A DNA stretch of 64,000 nt from an uncultured Nesterenkonia sp. (lineage in GTDB: Bacteria > Actinomycetota > Actinomycetes > Actinomycetales > Micrococcaceae), in contig CANLUC010000002.1 in the NCBI GenBank assembly GCA_947494195.1, positions 372,001 through 436,000 on the forward strand, given 5' to 3'. This document shows positions 46,532 to 55,025 of the stretch, in pieces. Each line of letters starts with the position of its first letter. Position 1 is the stretch's first letter. The notes beneath the pieces were generated by a model. It had not been told where the DNA came from, made no database searches, and saw only the letters and a program-made list of their open reading frames with translations. The position numbers were made by a program, and so were the translations under genes.

Positions 46532-48648
46532 GGAGCTACCTCTTCTCTTCTCGGCGCGGTCCCGCGCCGTTGGCAGATCTCTTCAATCTTTGGAACACAG
46601 GGTTCATTCTGCAGGCTCGTGGTGTCCCCGAGGGTCTCACCGTCATGCAGCTGGGTCAGCAGCCGGCGCATGATCTTCCCGGAACGGGTCTTCGGCACCT
46701 CCGGCACGGGGATCACGCTGCGCGGTTTCGCCACGGGACCGATCACCTTGCCCACGTGATGGCGCAGCGCGTTCAGCAGCTCACGTTCAGTCTCACTTCC
46801 CGCCCCGCCCGCGGCCTCCAGGCGCTCGCGGGCCGCGGTGGTCAGCACGGCGAAGGCGACGGCGGCATGTCCGGTCATCTCATCGAAGACCGGGCAGACC
46901 CCGGCCTCGACCACATCCGGGTGGGAGATCAACGCAGATTCGATCTCAATCGTGGAGAGCCGGTGCCCGGAGATGTTGATGACGTCATCGATCCGTCCCA
47001 GGATCCAGATGTCGCCGTCCTCATCCCTCCGCGCGCCGTCACCGGCGAGGAACCAGCCTCGGTCGGCGTACTTCTCCCAATAGGAGGTGAAATAGCGTTC
47101 GGGATTTCCCCAGACCGTGCGCGCCATCGACGGGCCCGTATGGGTGAGCACGATATTTCCCTGGGTTCCGTCGGGGACGCGGTGGCCGGCATCATCGACG
47201 ACGGCGGCGCCCCAGCCCGGCATCTCGCGGGTGGCCGCACCGGGCTTGAGCGCGTGGTGTTCGGAGCGTGCGTCCTCCGGACGCGGGGAGAGCACCGTGG
47301 ACCCGGATTCGGACTGCCACCACGTGTCCACCATGGGAAGGGCGGGCTGGCCGGCGTCGTCGGTGGTGTCTCGGCCGATCTCGCGGCGGATCCAGTGCCA
47401 GGCCTCGGGGTTGACTGCCTCGCCCACGGTGCCGGCGAGCCGGATCGAAGAGAGGTCGTACTTGGTCGGGACACCCTCGGGGAACCAGCCCATCAATGAG
47501 CGCACCAATGTGGGGGCGGTGTAGTACGTGGTGACCTTATGCCGTTCGATGATCTCGAAGTGCCGGCCCTCATGCGGGGTGTTCGGAGTGCCCTCGAAGA
47601 TCACCTGGGCGGCCCCGGCGGCCAGCGGCCCGTAGATCTCGTAGGTGTGCGCGGTGACCCAGGCGAGGTCGGCGGTGCACCAGTGGACATCCTCGGTGCG
47701 GCGGGCCGGATCGGGGTGGGCGAAGAGTCGCAGGTAGGTGTAGAGCGCGCCGGTGAGGTAGCCGCCGGTGGTGTGTACCAGTCCCTTGGGCTTGCCTGTG
47801 GTCCCGGAGGTGTACATGATGAACAGCTCGGTCTCCGCGTCGAAGAACTCGGGTGTGTGCTCGGTGGAGGCGGTCTCCACCACCTCGTGCCACCAGAGGT
47901 CACGCCCGGGGGTCCACTCCACGGCGGAGTCGGTGCGGTTGATGACCAGCACGTGCTCGAGGTTGCCGCCGTGCTCGCGGGTCGCCGCGGCCACCGCGGC
48001 GTCAGCATTGGCCTTCACCGGAACTGCCTTGCCGCGGCGGAACTGACCATCCGTGGTGACCAGCAGCTTCGCCCCGGTGTCCTCCACGCGGAACTTCAGC
48101 GCCTCGGCGGAGAAGCCGCCGAAGACCAGCGAGTGCACCGCGCCGATCCGGGCGCAGGCGAGCGTGATCACGATGGTCTCCACCAGCACCGGCAGGTAGA
48201 TGACCACACGGTCTCCACGGACGATGCCCATAGCCGTCAGGGCATTGGCCGCCTGATTGACCCGGCGGCCAAGCTCGGCGTAGCTGACGTCCTCGCGGTC
48301 GCCGGGCTCACCCTCGAAGTGCAGCGCGATCTTCTCACCTCGGCCGGCGGCGATGTGGCGATCCACGCAGTTCACGGCGGCGTTGAGTGTCCCGCCTTCA
48401 TACCAGCCGATCTTCGGTCCGCGCTTCGTGTCTGGGTTCGGCGGGGTCCAGGTGTGCGTGCTTCCCCAGGCCTTTTCCCAGTCGAGCAGGGTGGCGGCCT
48501 CGGACCAGAACGCCAGGCGCTGGTCCTCGTCGGTCGGATCGGCCCAGCTGTGGACGTCGGCGACCATCGGGTCTGCGGGGGCCAGGGCGCGCTGCGCCGT
48601 CGCAGATGGCGCAGCTGTGGCCAGGGCAGGGGAGTGCGAGGTGGTCAA
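46528..48648 (-). CDS. acsA: Acetyl-CoA synthetase (acetate-CoA ligase)
   Basis: 706 residues, somewhat longer than usual because of an N-terminal Ala/Ser/Pro extension and a C-terminal tail after the catalytic domain. Adenylate-forming motifs: YTSGTTGKPKG, DTWWQSESG, GDGARRDEDGDIWILGRIDDVIN, and PKTRSGKIMRR with the regulatory/catalytic lysine. Converts acetate, ATP and CoA to acetyl-CoA, the donor for homoserine acetylation upstream of MetY. Its place in a methionine-controlled operon is unusual. Overlaps metY by 4 bp. Confidence 0.9.
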   Translation of the reverse strand: MTTSHSPALATAAPSATAQRALAPADPMVADVHSWADPTDEDQRLAFWSEAATLLDWEKAWGSTHTWTPPNPDTKRGPKIGWYEGGTLNAAVNCVDRHIAAGRGEKIALHFEGEPGDREDVSYAELGRRVNQAANALTAMGIVRGDRVVIYLPVLVETIVITLACARIGAVHSLVFGGFSAEALKFRVEDTGAKLLVTTDGQFRRGKAVPVKANADAAVAAATREHGGNLEHVLVINRTDSAVEWTPGRDLWWHEVVETASTEHTPEFFDAETELFIMYTSGTTGKPKGLVHTTGGYLTGALYTYLRLFAHPDPARRTEDVHWCTADLAWVTAHTYEIYGPLAAGAAQVIFEGTPNTPHEGRHFEIIERHKVTTYYTAPTLVRSLMGWFPEGVPTKYDLSSIRLAGTVGEAVNPEAWHWIRREIGRDTTDDAGQPALPMVDTWWQSESGSTVLSPRPEDARSEHHALKPGAATREMPGWGAAVVDDAGHRVPDGTQGNIVLTHTGPSMARTVWGNPERYFTSYWEKYADRGWFLAGDGARRDEDGDIWILGRIDDVINISGHRLSTIEIESALISHPDVVEAGVCPVFDEMTGHAAVAFAVLTTAARERLEAAGGAGSETERELLNALRHHVGKVIGPVAKPRSVIPVPEVPKTRSGKIMRRLLTQLHDGETLGDTTSLQNEPCVPKIEEICQRRGTAPRREEVAP

Positions 48649-48665
48649 CGAGGGGTCCTTCTGGG

Positions 48666-49196
48666 TTAGCTCAGTGGGGTCAGGGTCTTGAACTCGTGCT
48701 GGTGGAAGACCAGCCCGGCGGCGTCCTCGGTGAATCCCAGATCCAGGATCTCCAGCACGATGATGTCGTGGTCACCAGCCCTGACCTGGTCATAGATGCG
48801 GGTGCGCAGCCACATGGGCACGCCTTCGAGCAGCAGGGCGGAACCGTGGAGCTGGTACTCCACCCCGGTGAAGCGGTTCGCGCGGTCCTTGGAGGCGATC
48901 TGTCGGCAGAGCCCGTTCTGATCCTTGCCGAGCACGGAGATCCCCAGCTCGCTGCCGCTGCGCTCGAGTTTGGGCCATGTGGAGGAGTCGTGCTGCACGG
49001 CGAGGGTGACCAGCGGCGGCTCCAAGGAGACTCCCACCGTGAAGGTGGAGGCGATGATCGCCTCGGGGGAGCCGTCGACCTCCGCGCCGACGGCGACCAC
49101 GCCCTGCGGGAACTGAGCGAGGGCATGGCGCAGGGCAAAGGAGTCCACGCGAGATGCGACCGCAGGGTCTTCGAGAATACGAGCAGGGACAGACAT
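48666..49196 (-). CDS. Flavin reductase family protein
   Basis: 176 residues with the split-barrel FMN-binding fold: FPQGVVAVGAEVDGSPEAIIASTFTVGVSLEPPLVTLAV, SSTWPKLERSG, and GDHDIIVLEI with a conserved His. Such proteins use NAD(P)H to make free FMNH2 for two-component monooxygenases (DszD/SsuE role). First gene of the operon with acsA and metY, directly downstream of a SAM aptamer and divergent from the monooxygenase cluster it probably serves. The ATG at 49196 is nine bases after a GGAG that touches the aptamer's P1 strand. Confidence 0.87.
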   Translation of the reverse strand: MSVPARILEDPAVASRVDSFALRHALAQFPQGVVAVGAEVDGSPEAIIASTFTVGVSLEPPLVTLAVQHDSSTWPKLERSGSELGISVLGKDQNGLCRQIASKDRANRFTGVEYQLHGSALLLEGVPMWLRTRIYDQVRAGDHDIIVLEILDLGFTEDAAGLVFHQHEFKTLTPLS

Positions 49197-49207
49197 GTCA
49201 ATCAACT

Positions 49208-49288
49208 CCATCGGTCCTGGCGTTAGCACCCGGCATATCCGGGTTGCTGCGGCGTCTCTGAGCCAGATCTCTCAGCCGCTCGGGATGG
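49208..49288 (-). ncRNA. SAM-sensing riboswitch (SAM-I/IV clan), copy a
   Basis: Read on the minus strand. P1 CCATC/GATGG; P2a GCGGC/GCCGC; P2b GAG/CTC around the loop CTGGC, which can pair with GCCAG (pseudoknot); then GCAGCAACC, P3 ACCCGG/CCGGGT with a 5-base loop, and GGTGCTAACGCCAG. No P4 helix before P1 closes. GGAG of the flavin reductase follows within P1, so ligand binding should hide the ribosome site. Confidence 0.87.
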
Positions 49289-49299
49289 TTACAGGATCA

Positions 49300-49329
49300 A
49301 AGCTACGGGGTCGCACCGTCGAGCAGCAA
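49300..49329 (-). promoter_or_regulatory. Candidate promoter for riboswitch a operon
   Basis: -35 TTGCTG (49329-49324) and -10 TAGCTT (49305-49300), 18-bp spacer, about 12 bp before the aptamer. Weak hexamers; chosen because position and spacing match the promoter of riboswitch c. Confidence 0.4.
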
Positions 49330-49348
49330 GATTTGTTCGCACTGTGAG

Positions 49349-49362
49349 ACGTCATATGACGT
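49349..49362. promoter_or_regulatory. Perfect ACGTCATATGACGT palindrome between divergent promoters
   Basis: A 14-bp dyad about 20 bp upstream of the riboswitch a promoter. A good candidate binding site for a regulator acting in addition to the riboswitches. Confidence 0.45.
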
Positions 49363-49414
49363 TCAGATGCTCCCGCGTATGAAGTGTGTTCAGAGAGAGT
49401 AATTGAACACAATG

Positions 49415-49467
49415 CGACATGTGGCGTCATGATTATTTGACGAAACAGCGTGCTTGTCCTCTATATT
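49415..49467 (+). promoter_or_regulatory. Candidate promoter and shared box for riboswitch b operon
   Basis: -35 TTGACG (49437) and -10 TATATT (49462) with a 19-bp spacer, just before the aptamer. Upstream is CGACATGTGGCGTC (49415-49428), nearly the same as CGACACACGGCGTC at 61664-61677 before the riboswitch d promoter. This is a likely common regulator site. Confidence 0.45.
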
Positions 49468-49478
49468 TGAGCCCATCA

Positions 49479-49559
49479 CCATCCAGAGCGACTGAGGGAT
49501 CTGGCCCGTTGACGTCGCAGCAACCCGGGACTGCCGGGTGCTACCGCCAGAATCGATGG
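49479..49559 (+). ncRNA. SAM-sensing riboswitch (SAM-I/IV clan), copy b
   Basis: P1 CCATC (49479-49483)/GATGG (49555-49559); P2a GCGAC/GTCGC; P2b GGG/CCC around CTGGC; GCAGCAACC; P3 ACCCGG/CCGGGT with a 5-base loop; GGTGCTACCGCCAG pairing back to CTGGC. Compared with copy a, P2a and P2b have changed on both strands (compensatory). GGAGG for the first monooxygenase begins in the P1 3' strand, eight bases before the ATG region. Confidence 0.88.
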
Positions 49560-49567
49560 AGGAAAGT

Positions 49568-50782
49568 ATGAACATACATCTGCCTGTCTCTGATGAGCTT
49601 CGAGACGCCGTGGAGCGCGCAGGGCTCTCCGCCCTGGACCGTGAACGCCATGGGGAACTGGCGCGTGAACAGGTGCGCACTCTCGCCGACGCCGGCATTG
49701 GCCGGCTCCGACTCCCGGTGTCCTCCGGAGGCAGCGGGCTCGACTGGGTGCAGACCAGTGTCGTGCTGCTGGAGCTCGCGGCCCAGGACAGCAACCTTCC
49801 TCAGGTGCTGCGCGGGCATTTCGCGGTGGAGGAGGACCTGCTCTGGCGCCCCGCCGCGGACGAGCCTGTGCAGGGCTGGTTGGCGAGACTTGCCGCTGGT
49901 GAACTGGTGGGCAACGCCTGGACCGAACCCGGCAAGGGTGGTTTTCACCGGTCCGGAACCCTCGTCAGCGAGACTTCCGCAGGACCGGTGGTCAACGGTG
50001 TGAAGTACTACACCACCGGTGCGATCTTCGCGGATTGGCTCGACGTCACAGCCCGGGATGCCGACGACAACGAGCTCGCGGTGCTGGTTCGTCGGGATCA
50101 GCCCGGTGTCCAGATCGAGGATGATTGGGATGGATTCGGTCAGCGCACTACAGGTTCAGGGACCGCACGGCTCTCCGATGCCGCGGTGGAGACCTCGGAG
50201 CTGCGTGGACTGACGGACCGCTTCCCCTACCAGACGGCGCTGTACCAGCACATTCTGCTGATCGTCCTGGCCGGGATCGTCGAAGCCGCAGCGCGGGACG
50301 CGGCGGCACTGCTGCACGATCGTCCTCGCACCTATACCCACGCCAACACCCGCACACCCCGCACGGACCCTCAGCTGCTCCAGGCGATCGGAGAGGTGGA
50401 CGCGGTCGCGGCGCTCGCCAGGGCGCAGGTGCTTCACACCGCCACGTATCTCGACGCCGCCTTCGCCGCGCGCACCTCCGGGCCGGAGGAGGCGATCGCT
50501 GCGGCCAACGCCGCCGAGCTGTCGACGGGACGTGCCCAGGTGGCGCTGCACCGACCGGCGCTTGAAGCTGTTACGCGCATCTTCGACGTGCTGGGCGCCT
50601 CGGGAGTCAGCCAGACTCGAGGTCTGGACCGTCATTGGCGCAACGCACGCACGGTCACCAGTCACAACCCTTGGGTGTACAAGGCGCGGATAGCCGGAGA
50701 TCACCGCGTCAACGGCACCGAGCCGGTGCGGCTGTGGAGCGTGGGCGAGCCAGACATTCCGGCCGTCACCCAGCCCGTCTGA
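49568..50782 (+). CDS. Acyl-CoA-dehydrogenase-fold flavin monooxygenase (DszC/SfnB-like)
   Basis: 404 residues with the acyl-CoA dehydrogenase fold but features of flavin-dependent S- or N-monooxygenases: WTEPGKGG in the middle domain and the C-terminal HWRNARTVTSHNPWVYKAR, which matches the RHWRNxRTHT-type ending of DszC. Such enzymes use FMNH2 from a separate reductase to oxygenate organosulfur compounds. GGAGG before the ATG at 49568; an earlier in-frame ATG (49538) lies inside the riboswitch and is rejected. First gene of the operon. The substrate is unknown. Confidence 0.82.
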   Translation: MNIHLPVSDELRDAVERAGLSALDRERHGELAREQVRTLADAGIGRLRLPVSSGGSGLDWVQTSVVLLELAAQDSNLPQVLRGHFAVEEDLLWRPAADEPVQGWLARLAAGELVGNAWTEPGKGGFHRSGTLVSETSAGPVVNGVKYYTTGAIFADWLDVTARDADDNELAVLVRRDQPGVQIEDDWDGFGQRTTGSGTARLSDAAVETSELRGLTDRFPYQTALYQHILLIVLAGIVEAAARDAAALLHDRPRTYTHANTRTPRTDPQLLQAIGEVDAVAALARAQVLHTATYLDAAFAARTSGPEEAIAAANAAELSTGRAQVALHRPALEAVTRIFDVLGASGVSQTRGLDRHWRNARTVTSHNPWVYKARIAGDHRVNGTEPVRLWSVGEPDIPAVTQPV

Positions 50783-50869
50783 CACTTCCCACGGCAGCGC
50801 CCTGGCGTGCGCTGTCTGAATCCCATGAGCGCTCGCTCTCTGCCCGCCCCGCCCTGCCCAGGAGAATCC

Positions 50870-52105
50870 GTGTCATACCCTTCGCCCATCAGCACAGAAG
50901 CCCGCACCCACTGGAGTGCCGGTGCCTCGGCCGCAGAACTCGAGGACTGGAGATCCATCGCCACCCAAGTGGCGCAGACTCTCTCTCAGGACGCCGTAGA
51001 ACGCGACCGCGCCAACGAGATCCCCCACCGCGAGACCCAGCTTCTGAAGGAATCCGGCTTGGTCACTCTGCTGGTCCCAAGCGAGTTCGGTGGTGGTGGC
51101 GGCCACTGGGCCACCGCCCTGGAGGCCGTGAGAATCCTCGCTCGGGCCGACGCGTCCATCGCGCAGCTCTTGGCATACCACTACGTCAATGAGGCCAACA
51201 TCGTCTTCGGCATCCCAGAGCCTGGGGACCGCGAACGCTGGTTGCGCGCCACGGCTCGAGAGCAGTGGGTCTGGGGTGACGCGGTCAATCCGACAGATCC
51301 GGATCTCACTCTGACTCCGACCGGGAGCGGGTATCGGCTCAGCGGACGCAAGCGGTACGCCACGGGCTCCGCCGTCGGAGATGTCTTGCTGGTCAACGCA
51401 CGCGTCTCCGAAGGTCCCGAACGTGGACGCGTCCTGGCCTTCGTCCTGGAGAACGGCCGCGAAGGAGTCACCTACCTGGACGACTGGGACTTCCTGGGCC
51501 AGCGTCTTTCATCCTCCAACACCGTGATCTTCAACAGTGTGCAGGTCCAGGAGCAGGACGTTCTCGGCTTCCTCTCTGAGGAGCCCTATTCATCGCTGGT
51601 CACTCCGGGGATCCAGCTTGCCTTCGGCAATCTGTACCTCGGAATTGCGGAGGGGGCGCTCGCGAAGGGGCGCGAGCTGATCAATGCCCGCCCCAACGCC
51701 TGGTTCCTCTCCACCGCCTCGCAGTACCGGCATGATCCCTTCGTCCAACGTCTTGTCGGCGAGCTCAAAGCCTTCACTGCTGGGATCGCCGCCCTTGCTG
51801 AACGGGTCAACCAGAGGTTCGAGCAGGTGCTGACATTGGGAGACGCGGTCACCGACACGGTCCGTGGGGAGCTGGCCATCGAGATCGCCGAGCTCAAGGT
51901 GGTCTCCTCCGATGTCGCCACCCGCCTCACGCACCAGATCTTCGAGGCCACAGGTACGTCCTCCACGGCCTCAAAGCACGGTTTCGACCTCTACTGGCGA
52001 AATATCCGTACCCATTCGCTGCACGACCCCGTGGACTACAAGAAGCTCGAGGTCGGCGCGCACTTCCTCAATGGCGAGTTCCAGCCCATCTCTCTCTACA
52101 CATGA
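50870..52105 (+). CDS. DszC-like flavin monooxygenase, second copy
   Basis: 411 residues. Central WGDAVNPTDPDLTLTP and SGRKRYATGSAVGDVLLVNA, then the C-terminal YWRNIRTHSLHDPVDYKKLEVGA, which is very close in pattern to DszC (dibenzothiophene monooxygenase) family members. It is only distantly similar to the preceding gene, so the two are not a recent duplication. GTG start with AGGAGA five bases upstream. Needs reduced flavin, presumably from the divergent reductase. Target inferred only as an organosulfur compound or sulfone. Confidence 0.85.
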   Translation: MSYPSPISTEARTHWSAGASAAELEDWRSIATQVAQTLSQDAVERDRANEIPHRETQLLKESGLVTLLVPSEFGGGGGHWATALEAVRILARADASIAQLLAYHYVNEANIVFGIPEPGDRERWLRATAREQWVWGDAVNPTDPDLTLTPTGSGYRLSGRKRYATGSAVGDVLLVNARVSEGPERGRVLAFVLENGREGVTYLDDWDFLGQRLSSSNTVIFNSVQVQEQDVLGFLSEEPYSSLVTPGIQLAFGNLYLGIAEGALAKGRELINARPNAWFLSTASQYRHDPFVQRLVGELKAFTAGIAALAERVNQRFEQVLTLGDAVTDTVRGELAIEIAELKVVSSDVATRLTHQIFEATGTSSTASKHGFDLYWRNIRTHSLHDPVDYKKLEVGAHFLNGEFQPISLYT

Positions 52106-52119
52106 ACCGGAGTAGCTCT

Positions 52120-53565
52120 ATGCCCCGCAAGCCGCTCATCCTCTCGGCTTTCCTGATGAACACCACAAGCCACATCATCGGAGGAGCCTGGCGCCGCGAA
52201 GAGGCCCAACAGCATCGATTCAACGAACTCAGCCACTGGACCTCCTTGGTGAAGAAGCTCGAGGGTGCAGGATTCGACATCGCATTCTTCGCCGACGTGG
52301 TCGGTCTCTACGGCGATCACGAGGGCGGTTGGGCCTCCCATGTGCGCCGTGGACTCCAGGTCCCGTCGAACGATCCGTTGGTGCTGCTCTCGGCCTTGGC
52401 CGCGGTCACAGATCGGATCGGCTTGGCCCTGACATCCTCGGTCATCCAGGCGCACCCGTTCAGCTTCGCCCGCCAGCTCTCCACTCTTGACCACCTCTCC
52501 GGCGGACGAGTGGGATGGAACGTGGTGACCAGCGCCCAGGAGAATGCCCACCGCAACTTCGATGCCACCGGTCTCGCAGGCCATGACGACCGATACGCGT
52601 GGGCCGAGGAATACCTCGACGTCTGTTACAAGCTCTGGGAGGGTTCCTGGGGCGACGAGGCACTGAGGCAGGACAAAGAGACGGAGCATCCCCGCGGCCG
52701 AGGGCTCCACGCGGATCCGGCTCTGGTGTCAAAGATCAACCACGTGGGCCCGCGTTACAGCGTGGAGGGTCCACACCTGGTGGCACCTTCACCGCAGCGG
52801 ACCCCGTTCCTGTTCCAAGCCGGGTCATCGGATCGCGGCCGCGACGTCGCAGCACAACATGCCGAAGCCACCTTTTCCATGGCCCCGCGCAGAGATATCG
52901 CTGCAGCTCACGCCGCCGACGTCAAAGCCAGGGTGCGTCGATTCGGACGATCCCCGGAGGACGTCAGCTTCATCCAGGGCCTGTCCTTCGTGGTCGGCTC
53001 CACGGAGGCCGAGGCTGTTGAGAAGGCCGTCGAGCTTGATGAGTCCATCGACGATCATGCGCTGATCGCGCACACAGCGGGAAGTCTCGGCGTGGACGTG
53101 GGGCACCTCCCCATCGATACGCCCCTCGAGGAGCTTGAGCACACGGAACAGGCCCAGGGCCATCTGGAGGAGATCAAGAAGATGGCCCCGAACGGCCGCG
53201 TCACACTCCGGGATCTCGCCAGGTTCCGGGCGCAGTCCACTCGGGTGGTGGGCACTCCTGAGCAGATCGCCGGAGAGCTGGCGGCTTGGCAGGACTCGGG
53301 CATCGACGGGATCAACGTCATCAACTCGACGATCCCCGGCAGCTATGACGAGTTCATCGACCACATCCTGCCGGTCTTGCGTGACCGCGGACTTGCCCGC
53401 CCGCTCGAGGAGAGCGCTGCGCCGTCGGCCACCCTTCGCCAGCGCCTCACCGGAGCCGATCGACTGCCGCAGACGCATCCTGCCGCGCAGTATCGGGGAG
53501 CCTTCAGGCACCTGAGTGCCCAGGCCACAGAGGTGCCCCGCGAGGCACTCCTGGGCTCCCGCTGA
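52120..53565 (+). CDS. LLM-class FMN-dependent monooxygenase (DszA/SnaA/NtaA family)
   Basis: 481 residues, luciferase-like TIM barrel. Visible blocks: LSAFLMNTTSHIIGGAWRR, FDIAFFADVVGLYG, the STLDHLSGGRVGWNVVTS signature, HDDRYAWAEEYLDV, SPQRTPFLFQAGSS, GTPEQIAGELAAW and PGSYDEFIDHILPVLRDRG. All are shared with DszA-type enzymes that cleave C-S bonds of sulfones using FMNH2. ATG at 52102 overlaps the previous stop, but GGAG is placed for 52120 and the family N-terminus begins there. Acts with the two DszC-like proteins in inference. Confidence 0.87.
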   Translation: MPRKPLILSAFLMNTTSHIIGGAWRREEAQQHRFNELSHWTSLVKKLEGAGFDIAFFADVVGLYGDHEGGWASHVRRGLQVPSNDPLVLLSALAAVTDRIGLALTSSVIQAHPFSFARQLSTLDHLSGGRVGWNVVTSAQENAHRNFDATGLAGHDDRYAWAEEYLDVCYKLWEGSWGDEALRQDKETEHPRGRGLHADPALVSKINHVGPRYSVEGPHLVAPSPQRTPFLFQAGSSDRGRDVAAQHAEATFSMAPRRDIAAAHAADVKARVRRFGRSPEDVSFIQGLSFVVGSTEAEAVEKAVELDESIDDHALIAHTAGSLGVDVGHLPIDTPLEELEHTEQAQGHLEEIKKMAPNGRVTLRDLARFRAQSTRVVGTPEQIAGELAAWQDSGIDGINVINSTIPGSYDEFIDHILPVLRDRGLARPLEESAAPSATLRQRLTGADRLPQTHPAAQYRGAFRHLSAQATEVPREALLGSR

Positions 53566-53635
53566 CCGTCGCCTCCGCCCGAGAGGCCACACGTCCAAGC
53601 AGCGGCACCCCACTTGCTCATCCGACAATCTGCAG

Positions 53636-53665
53636 ACCAGCACACAGAAGACCAGCACACAGAAG
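53636..53665 (+). repeat. 15-bp tandem duplication upstream of binding-protein gene
   Basis: ACCAGCACACAGAAG occurs twice in direct succession, ending 16 bp before the lipoprotein ATG. It may alter leader spacing; no function is evident. Confidence 0.75.
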
Positions 53666-53681
53666 AACAGGACATCAGCTC

Positions 53682-55025
53682 ATGCCTACCAAGAACTCCA
53701 TCCCCCGGCACGCGCCCCTCGCGCTCGCAGCCGTCCTCTCCGTGGTGGCACTCACAGCCTGCTCCGCCGACGCCGGGGCGCAGTCCCAGGGCGACGCGGC
53801 ATCGGGAGACTATGAGGGCGAGGAGCTCAATCTGCTGCTCAACGCCTCCCACGAGGGAGCCGGTGAATGGCTTGCGGAAGAATACGAGGCGGAGACGGGC
53901 GTGAAGATCAACGTCACCACCGTCCCCTATGACGAGATCGCCTCTCAGCTGACCCTGGACCAGCAGTCGGGGGCCAACACCTACGATGTCTCAGCTCCCT
54001 GGTACGTTTCCCTCGGCGATCTGGCTGCCGACGGCAGCATCGCCCCGCTCACCGACTACGTGGAGTCCACCCCGGAGATCGACGTGGAGGACTTCATCCC
54101 CAGCATCTGGGAACCCTATGCACTGGTCGATGAGGAGATCTACGGACTCCCCTTCGACGGCGACATCCACGCGCTGTTCTACAACGAGGAGATCCTTGAG
54201 CGCAATGGCTTCCAGGAGCCCCCAGCCACCTGGGACGAGTACGCCGAACAGGTCAGCACCATCACTGAGAACGAGGGCGGGGATGGCGTCTACGGCGCAG
54301 CGGTGTTCGGCGAACAGTCGCCGATGATCCTCGGCGCGAGCTTCGCCAACCGGCTGGCCGGGTTCGGCGGGGACTTCCTGGATGGGGAAGGCCGACCGGT
54401 GATCAACTCGCAGGAAGCGGTGCAGTCCCTGGAAGCCCTCGAGGACGTCTGGGAAGATGCGCTGCCCACTCCCGCCGAGACCGACTTCGGCGCCGGCAAC
54501 TCGGCGTGGTTCGCCGGCAATGTCGGGTTCATCGAGAACTGGACGGACCTCGGGGTGCGCTCGCAGGACCCCGAATCCGGCTCAGAAGTCGCAGATGGAT
54601 GGGGTGTGACCTATCTTCCCCGAGCCGAAGAGGGTGAGCGTCCTCGCGCCTCACTCGTGGCTGGCTTCAGCTGGGTGGTTGCGGGAAACACCGACAAGTC
54701 CGACCTGGCCCAGCAGTTCATCACCTGGGCGGCCTCGGCCGAGGTCAACGCAGAGCTGCTGACAGCGCTTCCCCCGACAGGGATCGACCCCAACCGAGTG
54801 ACCTCCCTCGAGGACGAGACCTACTCGGAGGACTTTCCGCAGCTCCAGGAAGTCAACGAGTCGACCCTTGACGGGGCTCTGGCCTGGCCCACTGGAGAGA
54901 ACGCCACGGAGGCGGCACAGGTGCTCACCGATGAGATCGCGGCTCATCTCTCCGAGCAGCGCGATTCTGCCCAGGAGACCCTGGACACCGTACAGAGCGA
55001 ATGGGAGAGGCTCCTTGTCGACTGA
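53682..55025 (+). CDS. ABC importer substrate-binding lipoprotein (family 1, sugar-type)
   Basis: 447 residues. Lipoprotein signal with LTAC, Cys27, followed by a short acidic linker. The body is a family 1 solute-binding protein: ELNLLLNASHEGAGEWLAEEYEAETGVKINV, YDVSAPWYVSLGDLAADG, YGLPFDGDIHALFYNEEIL (near-universal in carbohydrate-type binding proteins), GFSWVVAGNTDKSDLAQQFITWAAS. Usual ligands are sugars, glycosides or polyols. Surrounded by desulfurising monooxygenases, so the ligand may carry sulfur; this is inference. Followed by two permeases and no ATPase. Confidence 0.87.
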   Translation: MPTKNSIPRHAPLALAAVLSVVALTACSADAGAQSQGDAASGDYEGEELNLLLNASHEGAGEWLAEEYEAETGVKINVTTVPYDEIASQLTLDQQSGANTYDVSAPWYVSLGDLAADGSIAPLTDYVESTPEIDVEDFIPSIWEPYALVDEEIYGLPFDGDIHALFYNEEILERNGFQEPPATWDEYAEQVSTITENEGGDGVYGAAVFGEQSPMILGASFANRLAGFGGDFLDGEGRPVINSQEAVQSLEALEDVWEDALPTPAETDFGAGNSAWFAGNVGFIENWTDLGVRSQDPESGSEVADGWGVTYLPRAEEGERPRASLVAGFSWVVAGNTDKSDLAQQFITWAASAEVNAELLTALPPTGIDPNRVTSLEDETYSEDFPQLQEVNESTLDGALAWPTGENATEAAQVLTDEIAAHLSEQRDSAQETLDTVQSEWERLLVD

